From positions 1 to 60,934 of the forward strand of contig NZ_JADDUE010000018.1 in assembly GCF_016526145.1 (NCBI RefSeq): a stretch of 60,934 nt of DNA, read 5' to 3'. Positions within the stretch are counted from its first letter, which is position 1. Every line of letters begins with the position of its first letter. Positions 27,288 through 34,998 of this stretch are shown here, in pieces. A model generated the notes under the pieces. It worked only from the letters and a program-made list of their open reading frames with translations. It searched no databases and was not told where the DNA came from. The translations under genes were made by a program, and so were the position numbers. Source of the DNA: Saccharopolyspora galaxeae (lineage in GTDB: Bacteria; Actinomycetota; Actinomycetes; Mycobacteriales; Pseudonocardiaceae).

Positions 27288-27857
27288 GCGCTCCACCTTC
27301 GCCGGATCGGGCCGGGTGCGGGCCGGTTCACCGGCTGGTCCTGCATCCGGGCAATTTCCAACGAGTGCAGGACTATCACAGGGCGGTCCGGCGGCCGGAA
27401 CATCGGCGCTGCGAGCGCGATGGCCGGACGGCCCTGCCGTGCCACATACCACTCGTGGCGGGCAGGAACCCAGCCTCGCTGGGAGGACTGTCACTCTCGC
27501 AGGCAGCGACGTCGGCGCGGGAATGCGCGGGGAGTCCGGGTGCGTTGTCCGCGCGGTGGGCGCCGTTCCCCAGCCGGCCGTGCGCCGAACCACCAAGTGC
27601 TCCGGCGCTTCCGTTCCGGTCATTGAGACACCACGGCCCCGAGGTTCCGGAGCCCTGGCCTCCCGGCGCGCGGACCCGATGACCCGGCCTGACCTGCCGC
27701 TCTGCGGCGGTGCGGCCGCTGCCGGAGCGGCAGGCGAGCCGCGAGCGGCCGCCCGGGGCCTGTTCGCCAGGGACGAACACGCCCCCGTAGATCGCTTCAT
27801 CTGGAATGGTCGGACGGGCCCGTCCGTTAACCAGGGGAGTCGACGACAAGAAAGCCC
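27288..27857. other. Intergenic region, no gene recognised
   Basis: About 570 bases lie between the SDR start and the clpC leader. Open frames occur on both strands but lack family motifs and RBS support. Promoters for both divergent units must lie here; no clear -35/-10 pair was identified. Confidence 0.5.
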
Positions 27858-27964
27858 GACCGCACCAGCGGTCCCGAGTTAGACCAGCAAGACCGGCCGC
27901 GCGAGCGGTCACCAGTTGCACTGGCCGGCCAGCGGCCGGAGTCACGTCGACCGCCACGGCGGTC
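27858..27964 (+). promoter_or_regulatory. Hairpin-rich 5' leader of clpC
   Basis: Three GACCGC/GCGGTC inverted repeats follow each other: a 6-bp stem at 27858-27873, an imperfect one at 27891-27910, and a perfect 7-bp stem (GACCGCC, loop AC) at 27949-27964. The last abuts the Shine-Dalgarno AGGGGAG (27965-27971). Confidence 0.5.
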
Positions 27965-27976
27965 AGGGGAGTGCGA

Positions 27977-30349
27977 ATGTTCGAGAGGTTCACCGACCGC
28001 GCTAGGCGGGTGGTCGTCCTGGCCCAGGAAGAGGCCCGGGAGCTCGGCCACAGCTACATCGGCACCGAGCACGTCCTGCTGGGCTTGATCCAGGAGGGCG
28101 GGGGTGTCGCCGCCAAGGCGCTCGAGTCGTCGGGGCTGGACCGCGCAGATGTGCGCCGGGAAGTCGAGGAGACGATCGGCCGGGGCGAGCGCTCACCGGC
28201 CGAGAACCTGCCGTTCACCCCCGGTGCCAAGAAGGTGCTGGAGCTGTCGCTGCGCGAGGCGCTGCAACTCGGCCACGAGCACATCGGCACCGAGCACATC
28301 CTGCTCGGCCTGCTCCGCGAGGGCGAGGGCATCGCGGCCCAGGTCCTGATCAAGCTCGGCGCCGACCTCGACCGGCTGCGCGAGGAGGTGCTGCAGCTGC
28401 TGTCGGATTCGACCGGCGGTGGCGCGGAGCCCTCCGGCGCCGGCGCGCGGGGCGGCGGCCAGCCGTCCTCCGCCACGACGCTCGACCAGTTCGGCTCGAA
28501 TCTGACCAAGCGCGCCACCGACAACGACCTGGACCCGGTGATCGGCCGGGAGCAGGAGACCGAGCGCATCATGCAGGTGCTCGCCCGGCGCACCAAGAAC
28601 AACCCGGTGCTGCTCGGCGAGGCCGGTGTCGGCAAGACCGCCGTCGCCGAGGGCCTGGCGCAGCGGATCGCGGCGGGCGACGTCCCGGAGACGCTGCGGG
28701 ACAAGCAGCTCTACACGCTGGACATGAGCTCGCTGGTCGCCGGTGCGCGCTACCGCGGTGACTTCGAGGAGCGCCTGAAGAAGGTGCTCAAGGAGATCGA
28801 CAGCCGCGGCGACATCATCCTGTTCATCGACGAGATCCACACGCTCGTCGGCGCCGGGGCCACCGAGGGCGCGATCGACGCGGCCAACCTGTTCAAGCCG
28901 GTGCTGGCCCGCGGCGAGCTGCAGGTCATCGGCGCGACCACGCTGGACGAGTACCGCAAGCACATCGAGAAGGACCCGGCGCTGGAACGCCGCTTCCAGC
29001 CGGTCCAGGTGGGCGAGCCGTCGCTGGACACCTCGGTGCAGATCCTGCGGGGCCTGCGCGACCGGTACGAGGCGCACCACCGCGTGACGTTCACCGACTC
29101 CGCGCTGACCACCGCGGCCAGCCTGGCGGACCGCTACATCAGCGACCGCTACCTGCCGGACAAGGCGATCGACCTGATCGACGAGGCCGGTGCGCGCACC
29201 CGGATCAACCGGGTGATCGCCGGTGAGGACGACGCGGAGACCGAAGCGCAGGTCGGTGACGAGCAGATCGCCGAGGTGCTGGCGAACTGGACGGGTATCC
29301 CGGTGTTCAAGCTGACCGAGGAGGAGACGACTCGGCTGCTGAGCATGGAGGACGAGCTGCACAAGCGCGTGATCGGCCAGGAGGACGCGGTCAAGGCCGT
29401 GTCGCAGGCGATCCGCCGCACTCGTGCCGGGTTGAAGGACCCGAAGCGTCCGGCCGGTTCGTTCATCTTCGCCGGCCCGTCCGGTGTGGGTAAGACCGAG
29501 CTGTCCAAGGCACTGGCGGAGTTCCTGTTCGGCGACGACGACGCGCTCGTGCAGATCGACATGGGCGAGTACCACGACCGCGCTACCGCGTCGCGGCTGA
29601 CCGGTGCTCCTCCCGGCTACGTGGGCCACGAGGAAGGCGGGCAGCTGACCGAGAAGGTGCGGCGCAAGCCGTTCTCGGTGGTGCTGTTCGACGAGATCGA
29701 GAAGGCGGATCAGGAGATCTACAACACGCTGCTGCAGGTGTTGGAGGACGGTCGCCTGACCGACGGTCAGGGCCGCACGGTGGACTTCAAGAACACCGTG
29801 CTGATCTTCACCTCGAACTTGGGCACGGGCGACATCTCCAAGGCCGTGGGCCTGGGCTTCTCCGCGGGGAACTCGGCGGAGTCCAACTACGAGCGGATGA
29901 AGTCCAAGGTCAACGAGGAGATGAAGAAGCACTTCCGGCCGGAGTTCCTGAACCGCATCGACGACGTGATCGTGTTCCACCAGCTGACCGAGAACGAGAT
30001 CGTGCAGATGGTGGACCTGCTCACCGGCCGGGTGGAGAAGGCGCTCAAGGGCAAGGACATGTCCTTGGAGCTGACCTCGACCGCGAAGAAGCTGCTGGCC
30101 AAGCGCGGGTTCGACCCGGTGCTGGGTGCGCGGCCGCTGCGCCGCACGATCCAGCGCGAGGTGGAGGACCGGCTGTCCGAGAAGATCCTGTTCGGCGAGG
30201 TCGAGGCCGGCCAGATCGTGATCGTGGACGTCGAAGGCTGGGACGGCGAAGGCTCCGACGACCAGGCGCAGTTCACCTTCCGCGGCGAGACCAAGCCGTC
30301 GCCGGCGCCGGACGTCGCACCGGCCGACTTGGCCGGCTCCGCCGGCTGA
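27977..30349 (+). CDS. clpC: ATP-dependent Clp protease ATP-binding subunit, ClpC type lacking the middle domain
   Basis: A 790-residue Hsp100 unfoldase. The N-terminal Clp_N double repeat is typical of ClpC ([20 protein letters not shown]). D1 has Walker A GEAGVGKT near 215, and D2 has GPSGVGKT near 500. A GYVG pore loop and the conserved [17 protein letters not shown] tail follow. The coiled-coil UVR/M-domain normally inserted in D1 is absent: [12 protein letters not shown] is followed after about 13 residues by [16 protein letters not shown], some 45-60 residues short of mycobacterial ClpC1. Reading frame and flanks are intact, so this is not an error. It may be a second, specialised ClpC. 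ATG 27977 follows AGGGGAG. Confidence 0.9.
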   Translation: MFERFTDRARRVVVLAQEEARELGHSYIGTEHVLLGLIQEGGGVAAKALESSGLDRADVRREVEETIGRGERSPAENLPFTPGAKKVLELSLREALQLGHEHIGTEHILLGLLREGEGIAAQVLIKLGADLDRLREEVLQLLSDSTGGGAEPSGAGARGGGQPSSATTLDQFGSNLTKRATDNDLDPVIGREQETERIMQVLARRTKNNPVLLGEAGVGKTAVAEGLAQRIAAGDVPETLRDKQLYTLDMSSLVAGARYRGDFEERLKKVLKEIDSRGDIILFIDEIHTLVGAGATEGAIDAANLFKPVLARGELQVIGATTLDEYRKHIEKDPALERRFQPVQVGEPSLDTSVQILRGLRDRYEAHHRVTFTDSALTTAASLADRYISDRYLPDKAIDLIDEAGARTRINRVIAGEDDAETEAQVGDEQIAEVLANWTGIPVFKLTEEETTRLLSMEDELHKRVIGQEDAVKAVSQAIRRTRAGLKDPKRPAGSFIFAGPSGVGKTELSKALAEFLFGDDDALVQIDMGEYHDRATASRLTGAPPGYVGHEEGGQLTEKVRRKPFSVVLFDEIEKADQEIYNTLLQVLEDGRLTDGQGRTVDFKNTVLIFTSNLGTGDISKAVGLGFSAGNSAESNYERMKSKVNEEMKKHFRPEFLNRIDDVIVFHQLTENEIVQMVDLLTGRVEKALKGKDMSLELTSTAKKLLAKRGFDPVLGARPLRRTIQREVEDRLSEKILFGEVEAGQIVIVDVEGWDGEGSDDQAQFTFRGETKPSPAPDVAPADLAGSAG

Positions 30350-30368
30350 CGCCGCAGAACCGATGACC

Positions 30369-30400
30369 GCCGCCGCACCGGAACCTTCCGGTGCGGCGGC
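30369..30400. terminator. Strong terminator hairpin after clpC
   Basis: A perfect 15-bp stem (GCCGCCGCACCGGAA) closes a two-base loop and is followed by TTCTGCT. It lies between convergent clpC and the M50 protease gene and probably works in both directions. Confidence 0.85.
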
Positions 30401-30510
30401 TTCTGCTATCCGGCCCGGATGAGATGGACGCCGGTCCGGTGGCGGAAACTCAGCCGTCGCTGACCGGAGGAGTCGTGGCGGGATGACCGGTGCCCGCACC
30501 GGTGCATCGC

Positions 30511-31833
30511 CTACCTGGCCGCGCGCCGGTTGCGCAGGAAACGCAGGAATGACCGGGTCAAGTTCACCAGGACCAACGTCATTCCTGCCCACGGCAGCAG
30601 CAGCATGAAGATCCGGACGAGGCCGACCGCGGTTCCGGCGATGCCCCCGGCTCGCGCGAACTCGCCGACGCCGCGGGCCTGGTCGAGCAATGCTTGCCAC
30701 AGCCCGGGCAGCACGTAGGGCGCGAGCGCCAGGAATCCGATGATCCAGTAAGCCAGGCACGGGATCACCAGCACGACCCACACCGCGATCACCCGCCGAG
30801 TCCACGGCTTGAGCTCGCGCACCCGCGGATGCGGCTCCCGGCCGGGCACCATGCTGCGCAGCGTCGGCCCCATCCGGTCGAACAGGTCGGGCACGCCGAC
30901 GAGATCGCTCAGGATGTAGTACCCGTCGAGCCGGATCGACGGCAGGAACTGCCAGACCGTCGTCGCTTGCCAGGCCACCAGCGCGGCCAGCAGCCACGCC
31001 GAGTCCGTGCGGGCGTAACAGGCGATCATGATCAGGATGGCGAGCGCGTTGAAGTAGATCCCGCCGAGGTCGGTGCGCAGCCTGCCACCGCGGCTGAGCC
31101 GGTAGGAGTCGGTCACGGTGCTGTACATCGCCGGCCAGACCAGGTAGATGCCCACACCCATGGTGCCGGGCCGGGCGCCGCCGTAGCGGCAGGCCGCGAC
31201 ATGGCCGAACTCGTGGAACAACCCGGCGCCGGTCAGCAGCCCCAGCACCAGCAGGATCTGCTCCGGCCGCTCGATCAGTGATTGCGCGCCTGCGACGAGC
31301 CGTCCCGCCGCACCATTGGTGGCCAGCCAGATGTCGGCGGCCGCGAACCCCGCCACGACGAGCACCACGACGGGTGGCCAGAACAGGGGCATGAACACGC
31401 CGGCGATGGCCGACACGACGCGCTCGGGCAGCAGCGCGACCCGGAACCGGAGTGCCAGCAGCCGGTCCCGCCCCTTCGGCAGCGGCTGCTCAGGACGGTC
31501 CGCGCCCGCCGCGACCATCCCGGCCTTGTGCAGCCTGTTGTCGATGAGGAAGGAGACCTGCTCGGCGGTGATCTCGCGGCCCACCGTGTCGCCGAGGTCG
31601 GTAGCGACCTGCGAGAAGCTGCGGTGCCCGTCGAGCTGCGCCGCGAGCAGGTACAGCAGCCGGGACACCTGCAGGACCTGGCCGTCGGGGCGGCGGACGA
31701 GGTACGGCGGTTCGCGGTGCCCGGATCCCTGGTACTCGCCGATCAACTCGGTGCCGGGCATGAGCGCGGGTACCGCGTGATCCGCGACGTCCGATTCGGC
31801 GGCGGGATCACCCGGCGCTGGCGTGGTGTCCAA
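30511..31833 (-). CDS. M50-type membrane metalloprotease with PqqD-like N-terminal region (putative peptide zinc metalloprotease)
   Basis: A 440-residue integral membrane protein. Residues about 40-105 (PYLVRRPDGQVLQVSRLLYL to FLIDNRLHKAGMVAA) look like a PqqD/RRE-type winged helix, a fold that binds leader peptides in RiPP systems. Six or more membrane segments follow. The zinc motif is HEFGH (His207, Glu208, His211), and the second M50 motif is RLDGYY with Asp303. The TTG start follows GGGGGC. It lies 144 bases downstream of a Gly-rich small-peptide gene on the same strand, and probably processes or exports that peptide. Site-2-protease signalling is the alternative. Confidence 0.8.
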   Translation of the reverse strand: MDTTPAPGDPAAESDVADHAVPALMPGTELIGEYQGSGHREPPYLVRRPDGQVLQVSRLLYLLAAQLDGHRSFSQVATDLGDTVGREITAEQVSFLIDNRLHKAGMVAAGADRPEQPLPKGRDRLLALRFRVALLPERVVSAIAGVFMPLFWPPVVVLVVAGFAAADIWLATNGAAGRLVAGAQSLIERPEQILLVLGLLTGAGLFHEFGHVAACRYGGARPGTMGVGIYLVWPAMYSTVTDSYRLSRGGRLRTDLGGIYFNALAILIMIACYARTDSAWLLAALVAWQATTVWQFLPSIRLDGYYILSDLVGVPDLFDRMGPTLRSMVPGREPHPRVRELKPWTRRVIAVWVVLVIPCLAYWIIGFLALAPYVLPGLWQALLDQARGVGEFARAGGIAGTAVGLVRIFMLLLPWAGMTLVLVNLTRSFLRFLRNRRAAR

Positions 31834-31977
31834 TTCGCCCCCAGGCGTTGGAAAAGTTCCGCGTGGCCCCGGCGGCTCCGGAGACCGGCCGGTTCGGTGC
31901 TGCCGCGTCGAATATTGAACGACCGCGGCGGGCCGGCAACCTGGTCGCCGGCCCGCCGCGGGGTTCAGGGCGCGCGA

Positions 31978-32373
31978 TCAGCCGACGTTGCCGCCGCCGT
32001 CACCGCCGACACCGTCGCCACCGATTCCGTCGCCGCCGACGCCGTCGCCGCCGTCGCCGCCGTCGCCGCCATCGCCACCGGCACCGCCGTCACCACCGGC
32101 GCCGCCGTTGCCGCCACCCTGGCCACCGCCGTTGCCGCCGCCCTGGCCGCCGTCGCCGCCGGTGACATCACCCGTCGTGGGGTCGCCGGAGTGCTCCTGC
32201 GAGACGTCCGCGTCCACCCCTTCGGTGCCGTGCGGCGGGGTGTGCACCACGGTCACGTCGCTGCCTCCGGGCGTGGGGAAGGCGAGCGTCGTCATGACCG
32301 AGCGGGCGGGCAGCAACTCCACGCGCTGATCTTCCAATTCCACGGAGCTCAGCAGCGGAAAGGTTTCAGACAT
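31978..32373 (-). CDS. Gly-rich small peptide 1, candidate precursor with conserved leader
   Basis: A 131-residue protein not assigned to a named family. Its N-terminus contains VELEDQRVELLPARSVMTTL, then a linker and a Gly/Asp core of GGDGG and GGNGG units ending GGDGGGNVG. The N-terminal block and the C-terminal tail both recur in the peptide at 34612-34920, while the core differs in length. No signal peptide or Cys is present. AAAGGAG lies seven bases before ATG. The M50 protease gene is next downstream. It looks like a leader-plus-core precursor; a structural Gly-rich protein is the alternative. Confidence 0.75.
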   Translation of the reverse strand: MSETFPLLSSVELEDQRVELLPARSVMTTLAFPTPGGSDVTVVHTPPHGTEGVDADVSQEHSGDPTTGDVTGGDGGQGGGNGGGQGGGNGGAGGDGGAGGDGGDGGDGGDGVGGDGIGGDGVGGDGGGNVG

Positions 32374-32738
32374 CAGAAAACTCCTTTCGCGTGAAACACA
32401 ACGAACTCCGGGAATTGCGGACCGAGGATGCCCCTGATTCCTCGCCGGCGGTCCGTTCTGGTGAATCGGGCCGAACGTTAGAAGCGCCGGAACGGCCGCG
32501 CAGGCCGACTCACTCCCCCGGCGGGCGGCCGCCGACGCCCGTTCGCGGAGCGGGTCCGCGCGTGGTACTCACCCGCCGATCAACCTTGGCAAGTTTGCCA
32601 ATGCTCGAGTGGGACGGCTGGTACGCCGCAACTCGCGCAAAACCGGCCGTGGCGGATGCGCGCAATCCTCGGAGATCGGTTCCGCTGTGTCGTGGCCGCC
32701 GGGAAGCGCTCGTCCCGGCGGCCACGGCCTCACCGTGC
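32374..32738. other. Intergenic region upstream of Gly-rich peptide 1
   Basis: This 365-base gap separates the secreted Gly-rich gene from peptide 1 on the same strand. It is less GC-rich than its surroundings near peptide 1. A separate promoter for peptide 1 and the protease is likely. No gene is recognised. Confidence 0.5.
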
Positions 32739-34034
32739 TCAGTGATTCCGCTGCGCGATGTCGGCGAGCCCGGCGACACCGCCCGCACCGCCTTGGCCAC
32801 CGGCGCCGCCGAAGTCCTGGACGCCGTCCAGCCCGCGCAGGCCCTGCAGCCCTCCGGTGCTGCCGATCCCTTCGCCGTCACCACCGGTTCCGCCGTCGCC
32901 GCCGTTGCCGCCGGCGCCGTTGGTCACCTTGATCGTGCTGCCGCCCTGATGCGAGAGGGTGCCCGCGTTCGGCAGGCCGCCGTGTCCGCCGGTGCCTCCG
33001 GTTCCGCCGTCGCCTTCCCGCTCGTAACCGCGGGGCAGGTCCTGCGCGCGGGCGTTCTCGGTACCGGCGTCGCCGCCCACGCCACCGATGCCACCCGCGC
33101 CGCCCGCGCCGCCGCGGAGGTCGACGACGTCCGGCCCGGTGCTGATGATGGTGCCGCTCGGACCGTTGCCGGGTCCGGCGCGACCATTGTCGGCGTCCGT
33201 GCCGCCTCCGCCGTTGCCGCCGTTGCCGCTGCGGGTGGAGGCGGTTCCGTCGCCGCCCGTGCCGCCGACACCGCCGGTTCCGCTGTCGCCGCCGGTGACG
33301 GTGATCTCGTCGGTTCCGTCGCCGCTGTAGATCCGGCCCAGGTTGCCCGCGCCGCCGCTACCCGCGTTGCCGCCGTCACCGCCGCGCGAGTCGGCGGGAT
33401 CGGTGCTGCCCGGGCCGCCCTTGCCGCCTTGGCCGCCGTTGCCGCCCGGACCGCCGGTCACGTCGACCGTGTCGTCGCCGGTGCCCGCGTCGATGACGCC
33501 GGACTCGGTGACTCCGGCGCCGCCGTTGCCGCCGCTGCCGCCCGCGCCCGCGCTGCCGCCGTCGCGCGGGGTGGCGCGCGTGGCTGCGGGGGTTCCGTCG
33601 GCGTTCTTGCCGTTCTTGCCGTTGCGGGCCTTGCCGTAGTCGCCGTCGGGGCCGAGGAAGCCGTTGCCGCCGTCGCCGCCGTTGCCGCCGCTGCGGCCGG
33701 TGACGATGATCTCGTCGTCGCCGTCACCGGCTTCGACCGTGCCCGCGACGGCTCCGCGCAGCACGATCCGGTCGTTGCCGGGGGTGCCTCGGAGGGTCTC
33801 GCCTTCGGGTACCCCGCGGTCGCAGACGATGTCGTCGCCGGAGCCGTTGGAGGTGCGGGTGCACGATGCCGGGTCGGCGTGCGCGGCAGGCACGGAGGCG
33901 AGGCCGAAGGCCACGGCGAGCACGCTCGCGCCGGGCAGCGCCCACAGGTTCCGGAGGGAAGTTCCGGTGCCCGGGTGCGCGGCAGGCGGGGCCGGGTCTT
34001 GGGGCGAGAGTTCCGGATGCCGTCGATGGGTCAT
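32739..34034 (-). CDS. Secreted Gly-rich repeat protein with RTX-like GDGDD motifs
   Basis: A 431-residue exported protein. The signal peptide runs through ALPGASVLAVAFGLASVPAAHA, with cleavage before DPASC. The mature part alternates Gly-rich stretches (GGNGGDGGNG, GGPGGNGGQGGKGGPG) with short beta-type units carrying Gly-Asp motifs (EAGDGDDEIIV, DAGTGDDTVDV, YSGDGTDEITV, STGPDVVDLRG). This suggests a solenoid with possible calcium binding. ATG 34034 is eight bases after AGGAG, while the GTG at 34040 is too close. It lies between two Gly-rich peptide genes of the same bias, so it may be their partner or scaffold. Function unknown. Confidence 0.75.
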   Translation of the reverse strand: MTHRRHPELSPQDPAPPAAHPGTGTSLRNLWALPGASVLAVAFGLASVPAAHADPASCTRTSNGSGDDIVCDRGVPEGETLRGTPGNDRIVLRGAVAGTVEAGDGDDEIIVTGRSGGNGGDGGNGFLGPDGDYGKARNGKNGKNADGTPAATRATPRDGGSAGAGGSGGNGGAGVTESGVIDAGTGDDTVDVTGGPGGNGGQGGKGGPGSTDPADSRGGDGGNAGSGGAGNLGRIYSGDGTDEITVTGGDSGTGGVGGTGGDGTASTRSGNGGNGGGGTDADNGRAGPGNGPSGTIISTGPDVVDLRGGAGGAGGIGGVGGDAGTENARAQDLPRGYEREGDGGTGGTGGHGGLPNAGTLSHQGGSTIKVTNGAGGNGGDGGTGGDGEGIGSTGGLQGLRGLDGVQDFGGAGGQGGAGGVAGLADIAQRNH

Positions 34035-34611
34035 CGACACAACTCCTCACTCAACGTGATCTTTTTGGGCCGAACAGTCGAAGATCTTAGGCTGAACGGG
34101 CCTGGGCCCGCCGGAATCGAAAGAGTGGTGTCGGATCACTCCCGGCCGCTTTCACCTGATCGGTGGGGTGCCTCGGCGGCGCGGTGGATTGTCGCCGCAC
34201 GACGATTGGAGAACGCGTCCGAAGTGTGGAAACGGCACTTTCAAAGAAATTCAGGCACGCATTATCAATATCTCAGAAGGGATCCGAGGCGCGCTTTCCT
34301 GGTCGATCACGTTAGTTCGCCGGAGCGGCGCTCCGGATTGGCCTGCAAGGTCATTTCCGAAGGTGATCATGGCTGCTAGCAGCATTATTGCCATGTTCCG
34401 TCACAGCAGCGTCACAGCGGACCGGTTCCGGTGGGAGTCGGTCGATTGTTCCGTGGAACGCTCGGCCGCAGCCGCATTCCGCAGTGCGCGGGAGTGGCCG
34501 AACCCCTACCTTCGAGCTGCTACCAACGAACTGGGGCGTTGGGATGGGGGATCCGGGCCGGGCATCGATCTCCGGGGAATTCCGCCAACCCCTTCGACGA
34601 AGGAGGACCAA
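34035..34611. other. Divergent intergenic region of the Gly-rich locus
   Basis: A 577-base region between the secreted Gly-rich gene and peptide 2. It contains unusually AT-rich parts for this genome (around 34240-34290 and 34370-34400). No credible gene was found. It should hold divergent promoters for the two halves of the locus. Confidence 0.5.
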
Positions 34612-34920
34612 GTGTTCTATGCGACTGAACCGCTCAGCTACGCCGAGCTGGAAGACGAGCGCGTGGAGTTCCTGCCCGCACGCACGGTCATGACGACCTT
34701 GCCGCTCGCGCGGGGAGGCGGACCGGGGGTCGTCAACGGCGGCGACGGCGGCGACGGCAGCAGTGGCGGCGGCGGCAACGGCGGCGGTGACGGTGGCGAT
34801 GGTGGCGACGGCAACGGCGGCGTCAGCGGCGGGCCGGGCGGATTCGGCGGCAATGGCATCGGCGGCAACGGCATCGGCGCCCCTGGTGTGGGCGGCCCGG
34901 GCGGTGGCAACGTCTGGTGA
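34612..34920 (+). CDS. Gly-rich small peptide 2, candidate precursor with conserved leader
   Basis: A 102-residue paralogue of peptide 1. The leader-like block is AELEDERVEFLPARTVMTTL; the core has GGDGGDG, GGNGGG and GGNGIGGNG units; the tail GVGGPGGGNVW matches GVGGDGGGNVG of peptide 1. The GTG start is fixed by AAGGAGG five bases upstream. It is transcribed away from the rest of the locus and is followed by a perfect 32-base palindromic terminator. No Cys, Ser cluster or signal peptide is seen in the core, so lanthionine or azole chemistry is unlikely. It is probably made at high level given its RBS. Confidence 0.75.
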   Translation: MFYATEPLSYAELEDERVEFLPARTVMTTLPLARGGGPGVVNGGDGGDGSSGGGGNGGGDGGDGGDGNGGVSGGPGGFGGNGIGGNGIGAPGVGGPGGGNVW

Positions 34921-34937
34921 CCGGCGCCGGGAGCTGC

Positions 34938-34969
34938 GAGGTGGGCCGGTCGCGCGACCGGCCCACCTC
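34938..34969. terminator. Bidirectional terminator, perfect 32-base palindrome
   Basis: GAGGTGGGCCGGTCGC is followed at once by its reverse complement between convergent peptide 2 and the citrate transporter gene. It can fold into a 14-bp stem with a four-base loop. Confidence 0.85.
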
Positions 34970-34998
34970 CGCATCAGCCCGAATTCAACGCACCCGCA

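Noticed and set aside
28193-30997. A 934-codon minus-strand open frame opposite clpC
   Set aside because: It is the complement of a highly conserved gene and shows no family motif or RBS.
32000-32170. Possible CRISPR-like or minisatellite array
   Set aside because: The short-period repetition is codon-level (Gly/Asp codons) without spacers.
31988-32329. Proline-rich plus-strand frame (repeated PPSPP)
   Set aside because: It is the reverse complement of the Gly-rich core of peptide 1; the minus strand has the RBS, leader and paralogue.
33088-33639. Proline-rich plus-strand frames opposite the secreted Gly-rich gene
   Set aside because: Same cause; the opposite strand has a signal peptide, RBS and RTX-like motifs.
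34674-34703. LPART in the peptide leaders as a sortase signal
   Set aside because: It lies near the N-terminus and is not followed by a membrane segment and basic tail, so it is not a cell-wall sorting signal.
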